Source: JAMXLO01 sp963812475 (GTDB lineage Bacteria; Pseudomonadota; Alphaproteobacteria; Acetobacterales; Acetobacteraceae). From it: a stretch of 64,000 bases of DNA. The stretch covers positions 124,001 through 188,000 of the forward strand of contig CAWEVI010000036.1 of assembly GCA_963812475.1 (NCBI GenBank), written 5' to 3'. The notes below the pieces were generated by a model. It was not told the origin of the DNA, did no database searches, and saw nothing but the letters and a program-made list of their open reading frames with translations. The translations under genes and the position numbers were made by a program. Positions 8,734 through 19,547 of this stretch are shown one piece after another; the stretch's first letter is position 1; the number at the start of each line of letters is the position of its first letter.

Positions 8734-9606
8734 CTACGCCGTCACGGCCTTCTGGGCCGCCGCGAAGACGTCGCGTGCGGGCGTCGTACCCGCTACGTGC
8801 TCCGTACCCTCGGCTCCGAGGTCCATCCATCCTGCATTCACGGCCTCAAACATTTCTTCGGCAGGTCCGGTGTGGCCCTTCGGGATGCCGAATTGCTCGA
8901 ACGCTTCCGCCCACCCTGCACGCGGGACTGCAAAGGCCTTCACGTCGCGATTTAGGACTTCACCCAATTGCTCCGCGACTTCATCCGCGGTGACCATCGA
9001 ACCAAGCTCGACGACGCGCTGCCCTGACCACGCTGGCCCGGTCAAAAGGGTTGCGACCTCCGCGCCGATGTCGTTCGTCGCGACCATGGTCGATTTCCGG
9101 TTTGTCGGATTGTAGGTGACCGGTAGCGTTCCGCCCTGGGCGACCTGCAAGCCGTAGAGGAAGTTTTCGAAGAATCCACCTGCGCGCACAAATGCGATTG
9201 GCGATATCAGGTCGCGAAAACCTTGCTCCAGAAGCGACAAGGCCGTGATCATCCCAAGCCCGCTGGTTCTGTTCGCACCCATCGACGAGAGCGCAACCAC
9301 GCGCGGCGACGCTGCCTTCGTGAGCGCCTCGACATAGTTCGCAATCACGTCCTTGGCTTCTTTGTAATCGGGCGAGGGCGCCCAGACAGCCGGCAACATG
9401 ACGAACGCGCCTTCGACGCCTTTGAGCGCCCGCTCGATGGCCGCCGAATCATTCCAATCTCCGTCTACCAGTTCCACACCCTGGTTCGCCCAACTTGACG
9501 CCTTCTCGCGATTGCGGACCAGCGCGCGCACCTTCTTGCCGTGCGCCAACAGATGTCGCGCCGTTGCGCCGCCCACTCTTCCCGTGATTCCTATTACTAA
9601 AAACAT
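8734..9606 (-). CDS. NmrA-like NAD(P)-binding protein
   Basis: The protein has 290 residues and a clear AGGAGA site before the ATG. The N-terminal GITGRVGGATA is the dinucleotide-binding Gly motif of the atypical short-chain dehydrogenase/NmrA family. VRALVRNREKA gives the basic residues that favour NADP(H), and VALSSMGAN aligns with the strand before the family's active region. The classical Tyr-x-x-x-Lys pair is not evident, so it may be a redox sensor or a quinone reductase-like enzyme rather than a dehydrogenase. It follows the DoxX-like gene by 45 bp in an apparent two-gene operon, divergent from a LysR regulator that probably controls it. Confidence 0.85.
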   Translation of the reverse strand: MFLVIGITGRVGGATARHLLAHGKKVRALVRNREKASSWANQGVELVDGDWNDSAAIERALKGVEGAFVMLPAVWAPSPDYKEAKDVIANYVEALTKAASPRVVALSSMGANRTSGLGMITALSLLEQGFRDLISPIAFVRAGGFFENFLYGLQVAQGGTLPVTYNPTNRKSTMVATNDIGAEVATLLTGPAWSGQRVVELGSMVTADEVAEQLGEVLNRDVKAFAVPRAGWAEAFEQFGIPKGHTGPAEEMFEAVNAGWMDLGAEGTEHVAGTTPARDVFAAAQKAVTA

Positions 9607-9651
9607 GTGTTTTCTCCTGAATATGAGGAATGGAGCACTGCCCCTGTTGAT

Positions 9652-10074
9652 TCAACGGATGAGCGGTAGAATGGCCCGGATTCGGGGATCGCGCGCGTAG
9701 AGGCCGCCCCATGTCATCGCGCCCAGCAGCAGGGAAATGATTTCCGGCGGCGACCCCAACTCGCCAATGCGGACATGGGCGCAGATGGCACCTCCCAGAA
9801 AGCCCGTCACCAGGATCGCGCCGAGGACGGCGGTGGCCGGGATGGCGTAAAGGATGGCGCAGGCGAGTATGATCGGGCCCACGATACGGGTCAGGTCCAT
9901 CGCGAACCCGGTTTCCTGCAACATGCTCGCGATCTGTGCCGGCGCGAAAAGCTGAATAGTGCCGTCTGCCACCAGAGCGACAACGACAGACGCGCTCATT
10001 ATCCGGCCGGCCCACAGGCCGTGATGCAAGGTCATAGCTTCAGGCATGTGATGCAGGTTCATAGTTTCGGACAC
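9652..10074 (-). CDS. DoxX-like membrane protein
   Basis: The protein has 140 residues. I take the GTG at 10074 because GGAGA lies 7 nt upstream. Four hydrophobic helices follow a short hydrophilic N-terminus, with the FAPAQIASMLQETGF loop and PATAVLGAILVTGFLGGA helix typical of DoxX-like proteins. The family is poorly defined; members are linked to oxidative stress or thiosulfate metabolism. The first 19 residues contain an imperfect internal duplication (MNLHHMPEA / MTLHHGLWA). It is the first gene of the DoxX-NmrA pair. Confidence 0.8.
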   Translation of the reverse strand: MSETMNLHHMPEAMTLHHGLWAGRIMSASVVVALVADGTIQLFAPAQIASMLQETGFAMDLTRIVGPIILACAILYAIPATAVLGAILVTGFLGGAICAHVRIGELGSPPEIISLLLGAMTWGGLYARDPRIRAILPLIR

Positions 10075-10194
10075 TTGTCATTCTCCGATGGGGGGATCCC
10101 AATATTCGGAGCTTACTGTGTCATTTAGGTATGATAAACACCGAGAAAATGAACTCACTGTTCTCTCTGCGGTGAACAATACCGAGGCACGAAA
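10075..10194. promoter_or_regulatory. Divergent control region for the LysR gene and the DoxX-NmrA operon
   Basis: This 120-bp AT-richer gap separates two divergent transcripts, the classical site where a LysR-type regulator binds and controls both sides. A TATGAT hexamer at about 10129-10134 could be a -10 element. A GAGG motif 7 nt before the LysR ATG is its ribosome binding site. I see no perfect palindrome that I could call the operator. Confidence 0.5.
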
Positions 10195-11100
10195 ATGCAG
10201 AATCTCGAACCCATCCGCATATTCATAGCGGTAGCGGAAATGGGGAGCTTCACCCACGCGGCCGATAGCCTGGGCATCCAGAAGGGGAGGGCCTCAACGG
10301 CGGTCCGGAAGCTGGAAGAAGATGTCGGTGTCAGGCTTCTGCACCGGACGACGCGCAGCGTGCAGTTGACGGAAGACGGACGCGCATTTCATGCACGTGC
10401 CCGCGATCTGCTTGCTGAAGTTGATGATCTGCACTCAATGTTCGCAGGCGATCGAGTGGCACTTCGCGGGCGCTTACGGGTCGATCTGCCGAGCGAGTTG
10501 GCGCGCACCACGATCGTGCCGGCGTTGCCGACCTTCATGGCGACTTATCCCGAGTTGGACCTGGAGGTGTCGAGTACGGATCGGCAAGTCGATCTGGTTC
10601 AAGAGGGGTTCGACTGTGTATTGCGGCTTGGACCCATACGGGACGAGACGCTGATTGCCCGCCCACTGGGCCTGTTGCGCATGGTCAACGCTGCCAGTCC
10701 CGCCTATCTGGCGCGCTATGGCGTCCCTCGATCGCTGGAAGATCTCCAGCGACAGGAACATCGGACAATTCATTTTTCGACGATGCTGGGCGCAAGACCC
10801 ATTGGATGGGAATATCCGGACGGCGACAGCTACGCGACGCTTCAGTTGCCAGGTGCGCTGCACGTCAACAGCGCGCAGACCTACGAAGCCGCTGCGCTCG
10901 CCGGCCTTGGCGTGATTCAGGCGCCACTCCTGGGGATCGGCAGATACCTGGAGAGTGGAGCGCTTGTGGAGATCATACCCAATTCTCGTCGCCGGGCGCT
11001 CGCCGTGTCCCTCGTCGTAGCACATCGGACCAATCTGTCGCGCCGTGTCCGCGCATTCATGAAATGGATCGAAGATGTGCTGACGCCGTATCTGGAATAG
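10195..11100 (+). CDS. LysR-family transcriptional regulator
   Basis: The protein has 301 residues. The N-terminal winged helix-turn-helix is typical: LEPIRIFIAVAEMGSFTHAA, then RKLEEDVGVRLLHRTTRSVQ. From about residue 90 a periplasmic-binding-protein-like effector domain follows (RGRLRVDLPSELARTTIVPAL). Such proteins act as tetramers and respond to a small co-inducer. It is divergent from the DoxX-like/NmrA-like pair, which is the most likely target. The inducer cannot be read from the sequence. Confidence 0.93.
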   Translation: MQNLEPIRIFIAVAEMGSFTHAADSLGIQKGRASTAVRKLEEDVGVRLLHRTTRSVQLTEDGRAFHARARDLLAEVDDLHSMFAGDRVALRGRLRVDLPSELARTTIVPALPTFMATYPELDLEVSSTDRQVDLVQEGFDCVLRLGPIRDETLIARPLGLLRMVNAASPAYLARYGVPRSLEDLQRQEHRTIHFSTMLGARPIGWEYPDGDSYATLQLPGALHVNSAQTYEAAALAGLGVIQAPLLGIGRYLESGALVEIIPNSRRRALAVSLVVAHRTNLSRRVRAFMKWIEDVLTPYLE

Positions 11101-11434
11101 CGAGACGAACATCTTCGTCCAGCCTCGAAATCAACATTCTGAGTTCTGTCTGTGGGTGGCGGTCGGCGGCCCGGCGGTCCAACAGAATGCGACACTGAAA
11201 CCGGCGACCTTTGAAGTTAGACATGAGATATCCTCATAGCCTTATAACGCCACGCCGAACAACTCCGCGAACAGACCGTTGCACGTACCAGGATGATCTC
11301 GCTCGCAGGCCACCGCGAAGGCACACCGAGCGCCACCAAGCGCGCATAGCGCAAAACCGCCGGTCTCCGCACCCCTCAACGCCCTCCGCCCGAACCCTTC
11401 CCTTCCCCCACCACATGCCGTACCGAATGGCCCA
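11101..11434. other. Gap upstream of a 5'-truncated ABC transporter operon
   Basis: About 330 bases without a recognisable gene. In complete dipeptide/oligopeptide operons the binding-protein and first permease genes would lie here, but no trace of them is seen. The stretch ends directly at the ATG of the second permease, without a convincing ribosome binding site. Confidence 0.5.
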
Positions 11435-12270
11435 ATGCTCCGCTACCTCCGCCGCAACAAGTCGCTCGCCGTCGGCATCGTGCTGCTGTCGCTGCTCGCG
11501 CTGTTCATCATCATCGGCAACCTGACGGTGGACACCGACCAAGCCCGCCCGCTGTCCGTTCGCGCGCTCCAGCCACCGTCGTGGGCGCATCCGTTCGGCA
11601 CCGACCGCCAGGGCCGTGACCTGCTGGCGGCGATGGTCGCCGGCACGCCGCTCACCCTGAAGATCGGCTTCATCGCCGGCTTCCTGGGCGTCGGCATCGG
11701 CACCGTGCTCGCGTTCATCGCCGGCTACTACCGCGGCATGACCGACACGCTGATCCGCGGCGTCGCCGACATCGGCCTGACGGTGCCCGGGCTGCTGGTG
11801 CTGATCATCATCGCCGTCTCGGTGCGCGGCGGGCTGACGGTGAACGAAATGGCGATCGTCGTCGCATCGCTCGCCTGGCTCAACCCGACGCGCACGATCC
11901 GCTCGCAGGTGCTGACCTTGCGCGAGCGCGGCTACGTGGAGGTGGCGCGGCTCAACGGCATGAGCGGGCCGGAGATCATCCTGCGCGAGATGATGCCCAA
12001 CCTGCTGCCGTATCTCGCGGCGACACTGGTCAATGCGGTGTCCGCCGCGATCCTCGCCTCGATCGGCCTGGAGGTGCTCGGCCTCGGCCCGCTGGAATCG
12101 CCGACACTGGGGATGACGCTGTACTGGATCAACTTCAACGCCGCGATCCTGAACGGCTGGTGGTGGTGGTGGACCGCGCCGATCGTCATCATCCTGATCG
12201 TGTTCCTCGGCTTGTTCTTCCTGACCGTGGGGCTCGACGAGATCGCCAACCCGCGCCTGCGGCAATCGGC

Positions 12271-12274
<4 letters not shown>
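11435..12274 (+). CDS. Dipeptide/oligopeptide-type ABC transporter permease (DppC/OppC family)
   Basis: The protein has 279 residues and about six membrane helices. The N-terminal region HPFGTDRQGRDLLAAMVAGTPLTLKIG is the OppC/DppC signature. The cytoplasmic EAA loop (GYVEVARLNGMSGPEIILREMMPNLLP), which docks on the ATPases, is intact. The partner permease (DppB) and the substrate-binding protein are not upstream. Its stop overlaps the next ATG by 4 bp (ATGA), so it is translationally coupled to the first ATPase. The substrate could be peptides, nickel or another small solute. Confidence 0.9.
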
Positions 12275-13227
<953 letters not shown>

Positions 13228-13248
13228 AGTGACGTACGTGGCGACCCC

Positions 13249-14259
13249 ATGACGCCATTGCTTGAGTCGCGCGGCGTCACCAAGGTCTTCGGTGAAGGGT
13301 TGCTGCATCGCGACCACACCGTGGCGCTCGACGCCTTCTCGTTCGCGATCAACTCCGCGCAACCCTCGATCACCGCCATCGTCGGCGAAAGCGGCAGCGG
13401 CAAGACGACGCTGGCGCGGCTGCTGCTGGGACTGGTCGCGCCGACATCGGGCCAGGTGCTCTACCAGGGACGCGACCTGCACGCACTGTCGGGCACGGAG
13501 CGACGCGCGTTCCGTCGCGACGTGCAGGCGATCTTCCAGGACCCATACGGCGTTTACAATCCGTTCTATCGCGTGGACCACGTGCTCACGACGCCGGTGG
13601 CCAAATTCCGCCTTGCCAAGACGCGGTCACAAGCACGCTCCCTGATCGAGGACGCATTGCGCGCGGTCGGCCTGCGCCCCGAGGAGATCCTCGGCCGGTT
13701 TCCTCACCAGCTCAGCGGCGGCCAGCGCCAGCGCGTGATGGTCGCGCGCGCGTTGCTGCTGCGGCCGCATTTGATCGTCGCCGACGAGCCGGTCTCGATG
13801 GTGGACGCGTCGCTCCGTGCGACCATCCTCGGCTCGCTGCGTGCGCTCAACCAGGAACGCGGGATTTCGATCATCTACATCACGCACGATCTCGCCACGG
13901 CGTATCAGGTGGCGGACAACATCATCGTGCTGTATCGCGCTTCGGTGGCCGAGGCGGGCGATGTCGAACGCGTGGTGAAGACGCCGCAGCATCCTTACAC
14001 GCAGCTGCTGGTCGCCTCGATCCCGCAGGTCAGTACCGAACGCAGCTGGCTGGAAGAACCGCGGGTGAGGCAGCTTGAACAGGTGCCGGCCGGCAGCTGC
14101 AAATTTGTCGCGCGCTGTCCGGTGTCGATGCCGATCTGCCAGCGATCCGCCCCGCCGCTGTTTCGGACCGAGGCCCGCCGGGTGGTCGCCTGCTTTCAAT
14201 ACACCGACACCGGCGGTACGCAGCCCGATGCGCTGGCCACCGTGCTGGCCCGGACCTAA
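13249..14259 (+). CDS. ABC transporter ATP-binding protein (DppF/OppF family)
   Basis: The protein has 336 residues. Walker A is GESGSGKTT, the signature LSGGQRQR, and Walker B LIVADEPVSMVD. The C-terminal domain again has the oligopeptide-transporter extension (CKFVARCPVSMPICQ, with clustered Cys). It begins 21 bp after the preceding ATPase and completes the cytoplasmic half of the importer. With no DppA or DppB here, the system either borrows these from elsewhere in the genome or is not functional. Confidence 0.93.
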   Translation: MTPLLESRGVTKVFGEGLLHRDHTVALDAFSFAINSAQPSITAIVGESGSGKTTLARLLLGLVAPTSGQVLYQGRDLHALSGTERRAFRRDVQAIFQDPYGVYNPFYRVDHVLTTPVAKFRLAKTRSQARSLIEDALRAVGLRPEEILGRFPHQLSGGQRQRVMVARALLLRPHLIVADEPVSMVDASLRATILGSLRALNQERGISIIYITHDLATAYQVADNIIVLYRASVAEAGDVERVVKTPQHPYTQLLVASIPQVSTERSWLEEPRVRQLEQVPAGSCKFVARCPVSMPICQRSAPPLFRTEARRVVACFQYTDTGGTQPDALATVLART

Positions 14260-14410
14260 ATGAGCTGACCCTCTCGACCAGCATCCGGGTCCACATCCGC
14301 CGCGGCGCGCGACCGATCTACGCCCGCGGGCGGCGGCTGAGCGGGGCAATCCCCCTTCATGTAGCCACGCCGACAAAATCGCGGGATAACGGCACCCGAG
14401 GAGAACCGCC

Positions 14411-15808
14411 ATGCCCACCAACATCACCGCCCGCACCTGGACGCCCGACACCTGGCGCGACTGCCCGATCCGTCAGGTGCCTGCCTATCCGGATCCGGAA
14501 CAGCTCGCCTCCATGGAGGCGCGGATCGCCAAGTACCCGCCGCTGGTGTTCGCCGGCGAGGCGCGGCGGCTGAAGGCGCATCTGGCGCTCGCCGCCGAGG
14601 GCCGCGCGTTCGTGCTGCAAGGTGGCGACTGCGCGGAAAGTTTCTCCGACTTCACCGCCAACATCATCCGCGACACGTTCCGGGTGCTGCTGCAGATGGC
14701 GGTCGTGCTGACCTTCGGCGCATCGCTGCCGGTGGTGAAGATGGGCCGCATGGCCGGCCAGTTCGCCAAGCCGCGCTCGTCGGACAACGAGACGCAGGGC
14801 GATGTGACGCTGCCCTCGTATCGCGGCGACATCGTCAACGGACCGGAGTTTACCCCGGCCGCGCGCATCCCCGATCCGGCGCGCATGGAGTTCGGCTATT
14901 TCCAGTCCGCCAGCACGCTCAACCTGCTGCGCGCGTTCGCGTCCGGCGGGTATGCCGACCTGCACGAGGTGCATCGCTGGAACCTGGAATTCGCCGCGCG
15001 TTCACCGCTGGCCGCGCGCTACCAGGACCTGGCGCACCGCATCGACGAGACGTTGTCGTTCATGGCGGCCTGCGGCATGACCAGCACGACCACGCGCGAC
15101 ATGCGCGAGACCGATTTCTACATCAGCCACGAGGCGCTGCTGTTGCCCTACGAACAGGCGCTGACACGGATCGATTCCACGACCGGCGACTGGTACGGCT
15201 GCTCGGCGCATTTCCTGTGGATCGGCGACCGTACGCGCCAGCTAGAGGGCGCGCATGTCGAGTTCCTGCGTGGCGTGAAGAACCCGCTGGGCATGAAGAT
15301 CGGCCCGACCCAGGAGCCGGACGATCTGCTACGCATCCTCGAGGTGCTCAACCCGGCGAACGAAGCCGGCCGCGTCACGCTGATCAGCCGCATGGGGCAC
15401 GACAAGGTGGGCGCGCGTCTGCCGCCGTTGCTGCGCGCGGTGGAGCGGGCAGGGGCGAAGGTGGTGTGGCTGTGCGATCCGATGCACGGCAACACGATCT
15501 CCACGGTCGCCAAGTTGAAGACGCGCAATTTCGATTCGATCCTGTCGGAGGTACGCAGCTTCTTCGACATTCATGCCGCCGAGGGCACTTGGGGTGGCGG
15601 GGTGCATGTGGAGATGACCGGACAGAACGTCACCGAATGCACCGGCGGTGCGCATCGACTCACCGAAGCCGACCTCACCGAGCGCTATGAGACGTTCTGC
15701 GATCCGCGCCTGAACGCGGAGCAGTCGCTGGAACTGGCGTTCCTCGTGGCCGAGGAGCTGAAGCAGCGACGCGCTCCGAACGGGCTGATTCAGGTGGCGG
15801 CACAGTAG
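14411..15808 (+). CDS. 3-deoxy-7-phosphoheptulonate (DAHP) synthase, class II
   Basis: The protein has 465 residues, the usual length for the plant-type class II enzyme, and starts after a GAGGAGA site. It condenses phosphoenolpyruvate and erythrose 4-phosphate in the first step of the shikimate pathway to aromatic amino acids. Family blocks are intact: FVLQGGDCAESF near 80, the KPRSSDNE segment, HFLWIGDRTRQL, KIGPTQEPDDL, WLCDPMHGNT and GGVHVEMTGQNVTEC, which hold the metal ligands (Cys, His, Glu, Asp). It is cytosolic. It stands alone between the ABC operon and the nicotinate enzyme. Confidence 0.96.
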   Translation: MPTNITARTWTPDTWRDCPIRQVPAYPDPEQLASMEARIAKYPPLVFAGEARRLKAHLALAAEGRAFVLQGGDCAESFSDFTANIIRDTFRVLLQMAVVLTFGASLPVVKMGRMAGQFAKPRSSDNETQGDVTLPSYRGDIVNGPEFTPAARIPDPARMEFGYFQSASTLNLLRAFASGGYADLHEVHRWNLEFAARSPLAARYQDLAHRIDETLSFMAACGMTSTTTRDMRETDFYISHEALLLPYEQALTRIDSTTGDWYGCSAHFLWIGDRTRQLEGAHVEFLRGVKNPLGMKIGPTQEPDDLLRILEVLNPANEAGRVTLISRMGHDKVGARLPPLLRAVERAGAKVVWLCDPMHGNTISTVAKLKTRNFDSILSEVRSFFDIHAAEGTWGGGVHVEMTGQNVTECTGGAHRLTEADLTERYETFCDPRLNAEQSLELAFLVAEELKQRRAPNGLIQVAAQ

Positions 15809-15885
15809 GTGGCGGATGCGGCGGCGGCGGCAACGATGCCGACGCCCCCCTCCTCCCAACCCCTTCCCGCTAGGGGAGGGGGAGT

Positions 15886-17035
15886 ATGAAAGCTACCGCT
15901 CTTGCCGCGGACATTGCGGCGCAGACCGACAGCTATTTCAACCGCACGCGTGAGATCGTCGCGCGGTTCGGCGACAAACGTGTAACCTATGCGGTGTTCA
16001 TGCGCCGCCCGGTGATCTCCGCCCCGCGGCTGATGACCGAATGGCTGGAAGCGGTCGCGGTCGCGCGCGGCACCGGGTTCGACATCGATCTGACCTATGC
16101 CGAAGGCGAGTGGGTCGGCGCGGGCGAGCCGCTTGCCTACATCAGCGGCAGCCTGGAGCATCTGTCCGATCTCGAGACCATCCTGCTGCAGAAGATCGGT
16201 CCGGCCTCGGTGGCGGCGCACAACGCCTATCAGATGTGTCTTGCACTGCCGGCTGTCGCGTTCCTGGCAATGGAGGCACGCCACTGCGCCGGCGCCGAGA
16301 TGCAGGACATGATGGCCTATGCGGCCTCGGTTGGCAGCAATGCGGCAAAGCGGGAAGGGGCGAAGGGCTTTGTCGGCAACGCCAATGACGGCACGGCGCA
16401 CTGGTTCGGTGCGCCGCGCGGCTTTGGCACGATGCCGCATTCGCTGATCGGCTATGCCGGCTCCACGCTGCGCGCGGCGGAGATGTTCCACGAGACGTTC
16501 CCCGACGAACCGATGACGGTGCTGGCAGACTATTTCGGTCGCGAGGTTTCCGACGCGCTGGAGGTGTGCGCGCGGTTTCCCGACCTTGCCGGATCGGGGC
16601 GGTTGTCGTTCCGGCTGGACACGCACGGCGGGCGCTTCATGGAAGGATTGGACCCGGCCGTGAGCTATGCGGTTTTGGAACGTCACGCACCCGGCGCGAT
16701 CCGGCGTTATCGCAGCGAGACGGAACTGCGGTTTCTGGTCGGCACCGGCGTGTCCGCGGCCTCCATCTGGCGGATGCGCGAGGCGCTCGATGCGGCGGGC
16801 CACTCACGCGCGCGGATCGTGGCCTCGTCCGGATTTGGTGTCGACAAATGCCGTGTGATGGCCGACGCCAAGGTGCCGATCGACGTGGTCGGTACGGGCA
16901 GTTTTATTCCGGACGCCTGGCATGAGACCTACGCTACCGCCGATATCGTCGAGTACCGACGGGGTGCCGATGGTGAAGCTCGGCCGCGAATTCCTGCTGC
17001 GGAAGAATGGCACGCGAAAGAAGGCGGGTAGCTAG
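15886..17035 (+). CDS. pncB: Nicotinate phosphoribosyltransferase with a C-terminal frameshift
   Basis: It joins nicotinate to phosphoribosyl pyrophosphate in NAD salvage. It starts after a strong GGGAGG site and reads as a family member for 357 residues (QTDSYFNRT, GNANDGTAHWFG, GVSAASIWRMREAL, ASSGFGVDKC, DVVGTGSFIP). After GAG TAC at 16951-16956, frame 1 continues as RRGADGEARPRIP and stops at 17031. If one base of the TACC at 16954-16957 is skipped, the sequence reads EYDGVPMVKLGREFLLRKNG and stops at 17035, which is the expected family C-terminus. So one extra base is present, and the intact protein would have 382 residues. The catalytic core is unaffected. Confidence 0.9.
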
Positions 17036-17200
17036 GGGTTCCGACGCTATCGCGATGCGGTGGTGTGCCGAAGCTGACTCTTTCTGCTGTTGAAGTTGAC
17101 TTCGGCAATTGCCACCCCATAACGTCCGAAGCACGGCGTGCCGGGGCGCCGGTCGGCAACAACAAAGGCCCGGCCAGAGAGGTTCAGGGAGCAGGGAGCG

Positions 17201-18491
17201 GTGGCCAACATCATTCGTTCCGCGTCGCGCCGCGACGTGTTGAAGATCGGCGGGCTGGCGGCGGCGGGCAGCATGCTCGGCGCGGGCCAGGGACGCGCGG
17301 CCCCGAGCCTCAGCTTCATGCACGAAAGCTCGTTCATCCAGACCTATGACGACTTCTTCAAGAAGACGTTGGTTCCGGAATATCAAAAGGCGACCGGTAT
17401 CGCCGTGGACTACCAGTTGATCAGCGTCGGCAGTCTGCAGACCCGCATGGCCACCGCCGCGGAGACAGGCTCCGGGCCCGACATGACGCTCACGTTTTTC
17501 AACTGGCCTTTCCTGTTCGACGACAAACTGGTCGACGTGAGCGACATCGCCGAGGGGATCGGCAGGAAGAACGGCGGTTGGTACGACTCAGCCAAGGAAG
17601 CGGTGATCGTCAACGGCAAGTGGAAGGCGATCCCGTTTGGCAATGTCGGGCAGATCATGAACTGGCGCAGCGACTGGTTCGCGGAGGTGGGCATAAAGGA
17701 CTTCCCCGACACCTGGGACGAACTGCTGGAAGCCGGCATCAAGTTGAAGAAGGCGGACCATCCATTTGGCTTCGAACTCGGACATGGGTTCGGCGACAAC
17801 CACGGCTGGTTGTATCCGCTGCTATGGTCGTACGGCGCGCGCGAGGTCGAACCGGATGGCAAGACCATCGTAATCGATTCCGACGAAACGGCCAGGGCGG
17901 TCGATTTCTGCCGCAAGTTCTTTCTGGCGACCACGCTGGAGGACTGCCTCGGTTGGACCGATGTCAGCAACAACAAGGCTTGGATGAGCGAGCAGATCTC
18001 CTGCACCAACAATGCAGAGAGCATTTTGTGGTTTGCCAAGAAGCAGTTTCCCGACATTGCCAAGGTGACCGAGCAGTCGCTGAACCCGCAAGGTCCGAAG
18101 GGGCGGTTCCATATCCTCGCGCCGTGGAGCCACGCGATCTACAGCTTCTCGCAGAACCAGCAGGCGTCGAAGGATTTCCTGGTCTGGCTGATGGATCCGA
18201 AGCAGGTCGAACGCTGGTACGCATCGGCAGACAGCTATTACGCGCCTTACCTCCAAGCATACGACGACGCACCGTTGTGGCATGTCGAGCCGCGGAACCT
18301 GCCGTATCGCGATTCGCTCGAAGACGTCACACCTGCCCGGCTGGCCGGCACCAATCGGCCGGTCGCAGTCGGAGAGCGTGGCGAAATACGTGGTCGTGGA
18401 CATGTTCGCCAAAGCCTGCGCCGGCAAGTCCACCAAGGAGGTAATTGCCGACGCCAATGCGCAGCTCAAGCAGATCTTCAAGTCAGCCTGA
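17201..18491 (+). CDS. Extracellular solute-binding protein of a sugar-type ABC importer, C-terminal frameshift
   Basis: I prefer the GTG at 17201: it follows an AGGGAGC site and puts a Tat-like signal (SRRDVLKIGG) near the N-terminus. The rest is a family 1 solute-binding protein that captures sugars or glycerol phosphates in the periplasm. Near 18359-18362 the frame leaves family sequence. Dropping one base gives SQSESVAKYVVVDMFAKACAG and ends at 18491 with AQLKQIFKSA, a normal C-terminus, while the uncorrected frame runs to 18571. The intact length is 429 residues, typical for the family. It heads the operon with two permease genes. Confidence 0.9.
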
Positions 18492-18523
18492 TGCGGCGGT
18501 GCAAGGTTTCATCGGCATCAACC

Positions 18524-18583
18524 GCGCATTCATCGCCATGTCCGGGAATGGCCGGTTTGACCCGGCCATGACGATGAATGCGC
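18524..18583. repeat. REP-like nested hairpin between binding protein and permease
   Basis: An outer stem GCGCATTCATCG (18524-18535) pairs with CGATGAATGCGC (18572-18583). An inner stem ATGGCCGG (18548-18555) pairs with CCGGCCAT (18562-18569). It lies in the 117-bp gap of the operon, where such structures often lower downstream transcript levels. Its inner palindrome recurs at 30746-30806 and 59783-59803. Confidence 0.85.
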
Positions 18584-18608
18584 ATGATGCGCTGGGTTCG
18601 GCCTAGGC

Positions 18609-19547
18609 ATGTCGGCGCACACCCAGACGCTGGCGCGCGCGACGACCCGCCCACGATCGGCGATGAGCCTGCGGCGCTGGAGTGAACGCGAGGCGGTGTT
18701 CAGCTGGCTCATGGTCACCCCGCCGGTGCTGTTTCTGCTCGCGCTGGTCGGCTACCCGTTCATCTATGGCATCTGGCTCAGCCTGGAGAACCGACCGGTC
18801 GCCAAGCCCGGCGTGTTCATCGGGCTCGACAACTTCATCGCCAATTTCCACGATCCGGTGTTCTGGCAGGTCGCACAGAACACGTTTGTGTATACGTTCG
18901 CGGCAACCGCGTTGAAGATGGCCGGGGGGCTCGCCCTGGCGCTGGTGATGAACCAGGACTTCCGGTTCAAGAACCTGATCCGCGCGATCATGCTGCTGCC
19001 GTTCATTGTGCCGACGGTTTTGTCCACCATCGCCTGGATGTGGATCCTCGACCCCTCGTTCAGCGTGGTGAACTGGTTCCTGATCCGCTGGGGTATCGCC
19101 AACCCGGGTCCGTCCTGGCTTGGCAACCCCAGGTTGGCGATGTTCTCGCTCATCATGGTGAACACCTGGCGAGGCCTGCCGTTCTATGCCATCACATTGT
19201 TGGCGGGCCTGCAGACCATCTCACCCGAGCTGTATGAGGCCGCGACCATCGACGGCGCGACCAGCTTCGCCCGCTTCCGCTACGTGACATTGCCATTGCT
19301 GAAGCCGGTGATCTTCATCGTGACCATGTTCTCGGTGATCTTCACGTTCTCCGACTTCCAGCTTGTCTATGTGCTGACGCGCGGCGGACCTGCGAATGCA
19401 ACGCACCTGTTCGCCACCTATGCGTTCGACGTGGCAATGGGCGGGGGACAGTTCGGGCTCGGCGCCTCGATCGCGCTGTCGATGCTGCCGCCACTGGCGC
19501 TGCTGATCGCCGGCATGGCGTGGTACATGCGCGGTGAGAAAACATGA
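18609..19547 (+). CDS. Sugar-type ABC transporter permease (UgpA/MalF family)
   Basis: The protein has 312 residues with six membrane helices after a basic N-terminus. The EAA motif (YEAATIDGATSFARFRYVTLP) contacts the ATPase. Helix and loop sequences fit carbohydrate permeases of the CUT1 group. It follows the binding-protein gene after a hairpin-containing gap and overlaps the second permease by 4 bp. Confidence 0.93.
   Translation: MSAHTQTLARATTRPRSAMSLRRWSEREAVFSWLMVTPPVLFLLALVGYPFIYGIWLSLENRPVAKPGVFIGLDNFIANFHDPVFWQVAQNTFVYTFAATALKMAGGLALALVMNQDFRFKNLIRAIMLLPFIVPTVLSTIAWMWILDPSFSVVNWFLIRWGIANPGPSWLGNPRLAMFSLIMVNTWRGLPFYAITLLAGLQTISPELYEAATIDGATSFARFRYVTLPLLKPVIFIVTMFSVIFTFSDFQLVYVLTRGGPANATHLFATYAFDVAMGGGQFGLGASIALSMLPPLALLIAGMAWYMRGEKT

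Noticed and set aside
10075..10194. A defined LysR operator palindrome
   Set aside because: Several partial T-N11-A matches exist but none is clearly symmetrical, so only the region is reported.
11234..12265. A 343-codon minus-strand frame opposite the ABC permease
   Set aside because: Almost only Arg, Gln, His, Asp and Ala, with no start signal; the permease is evident on the other strand.
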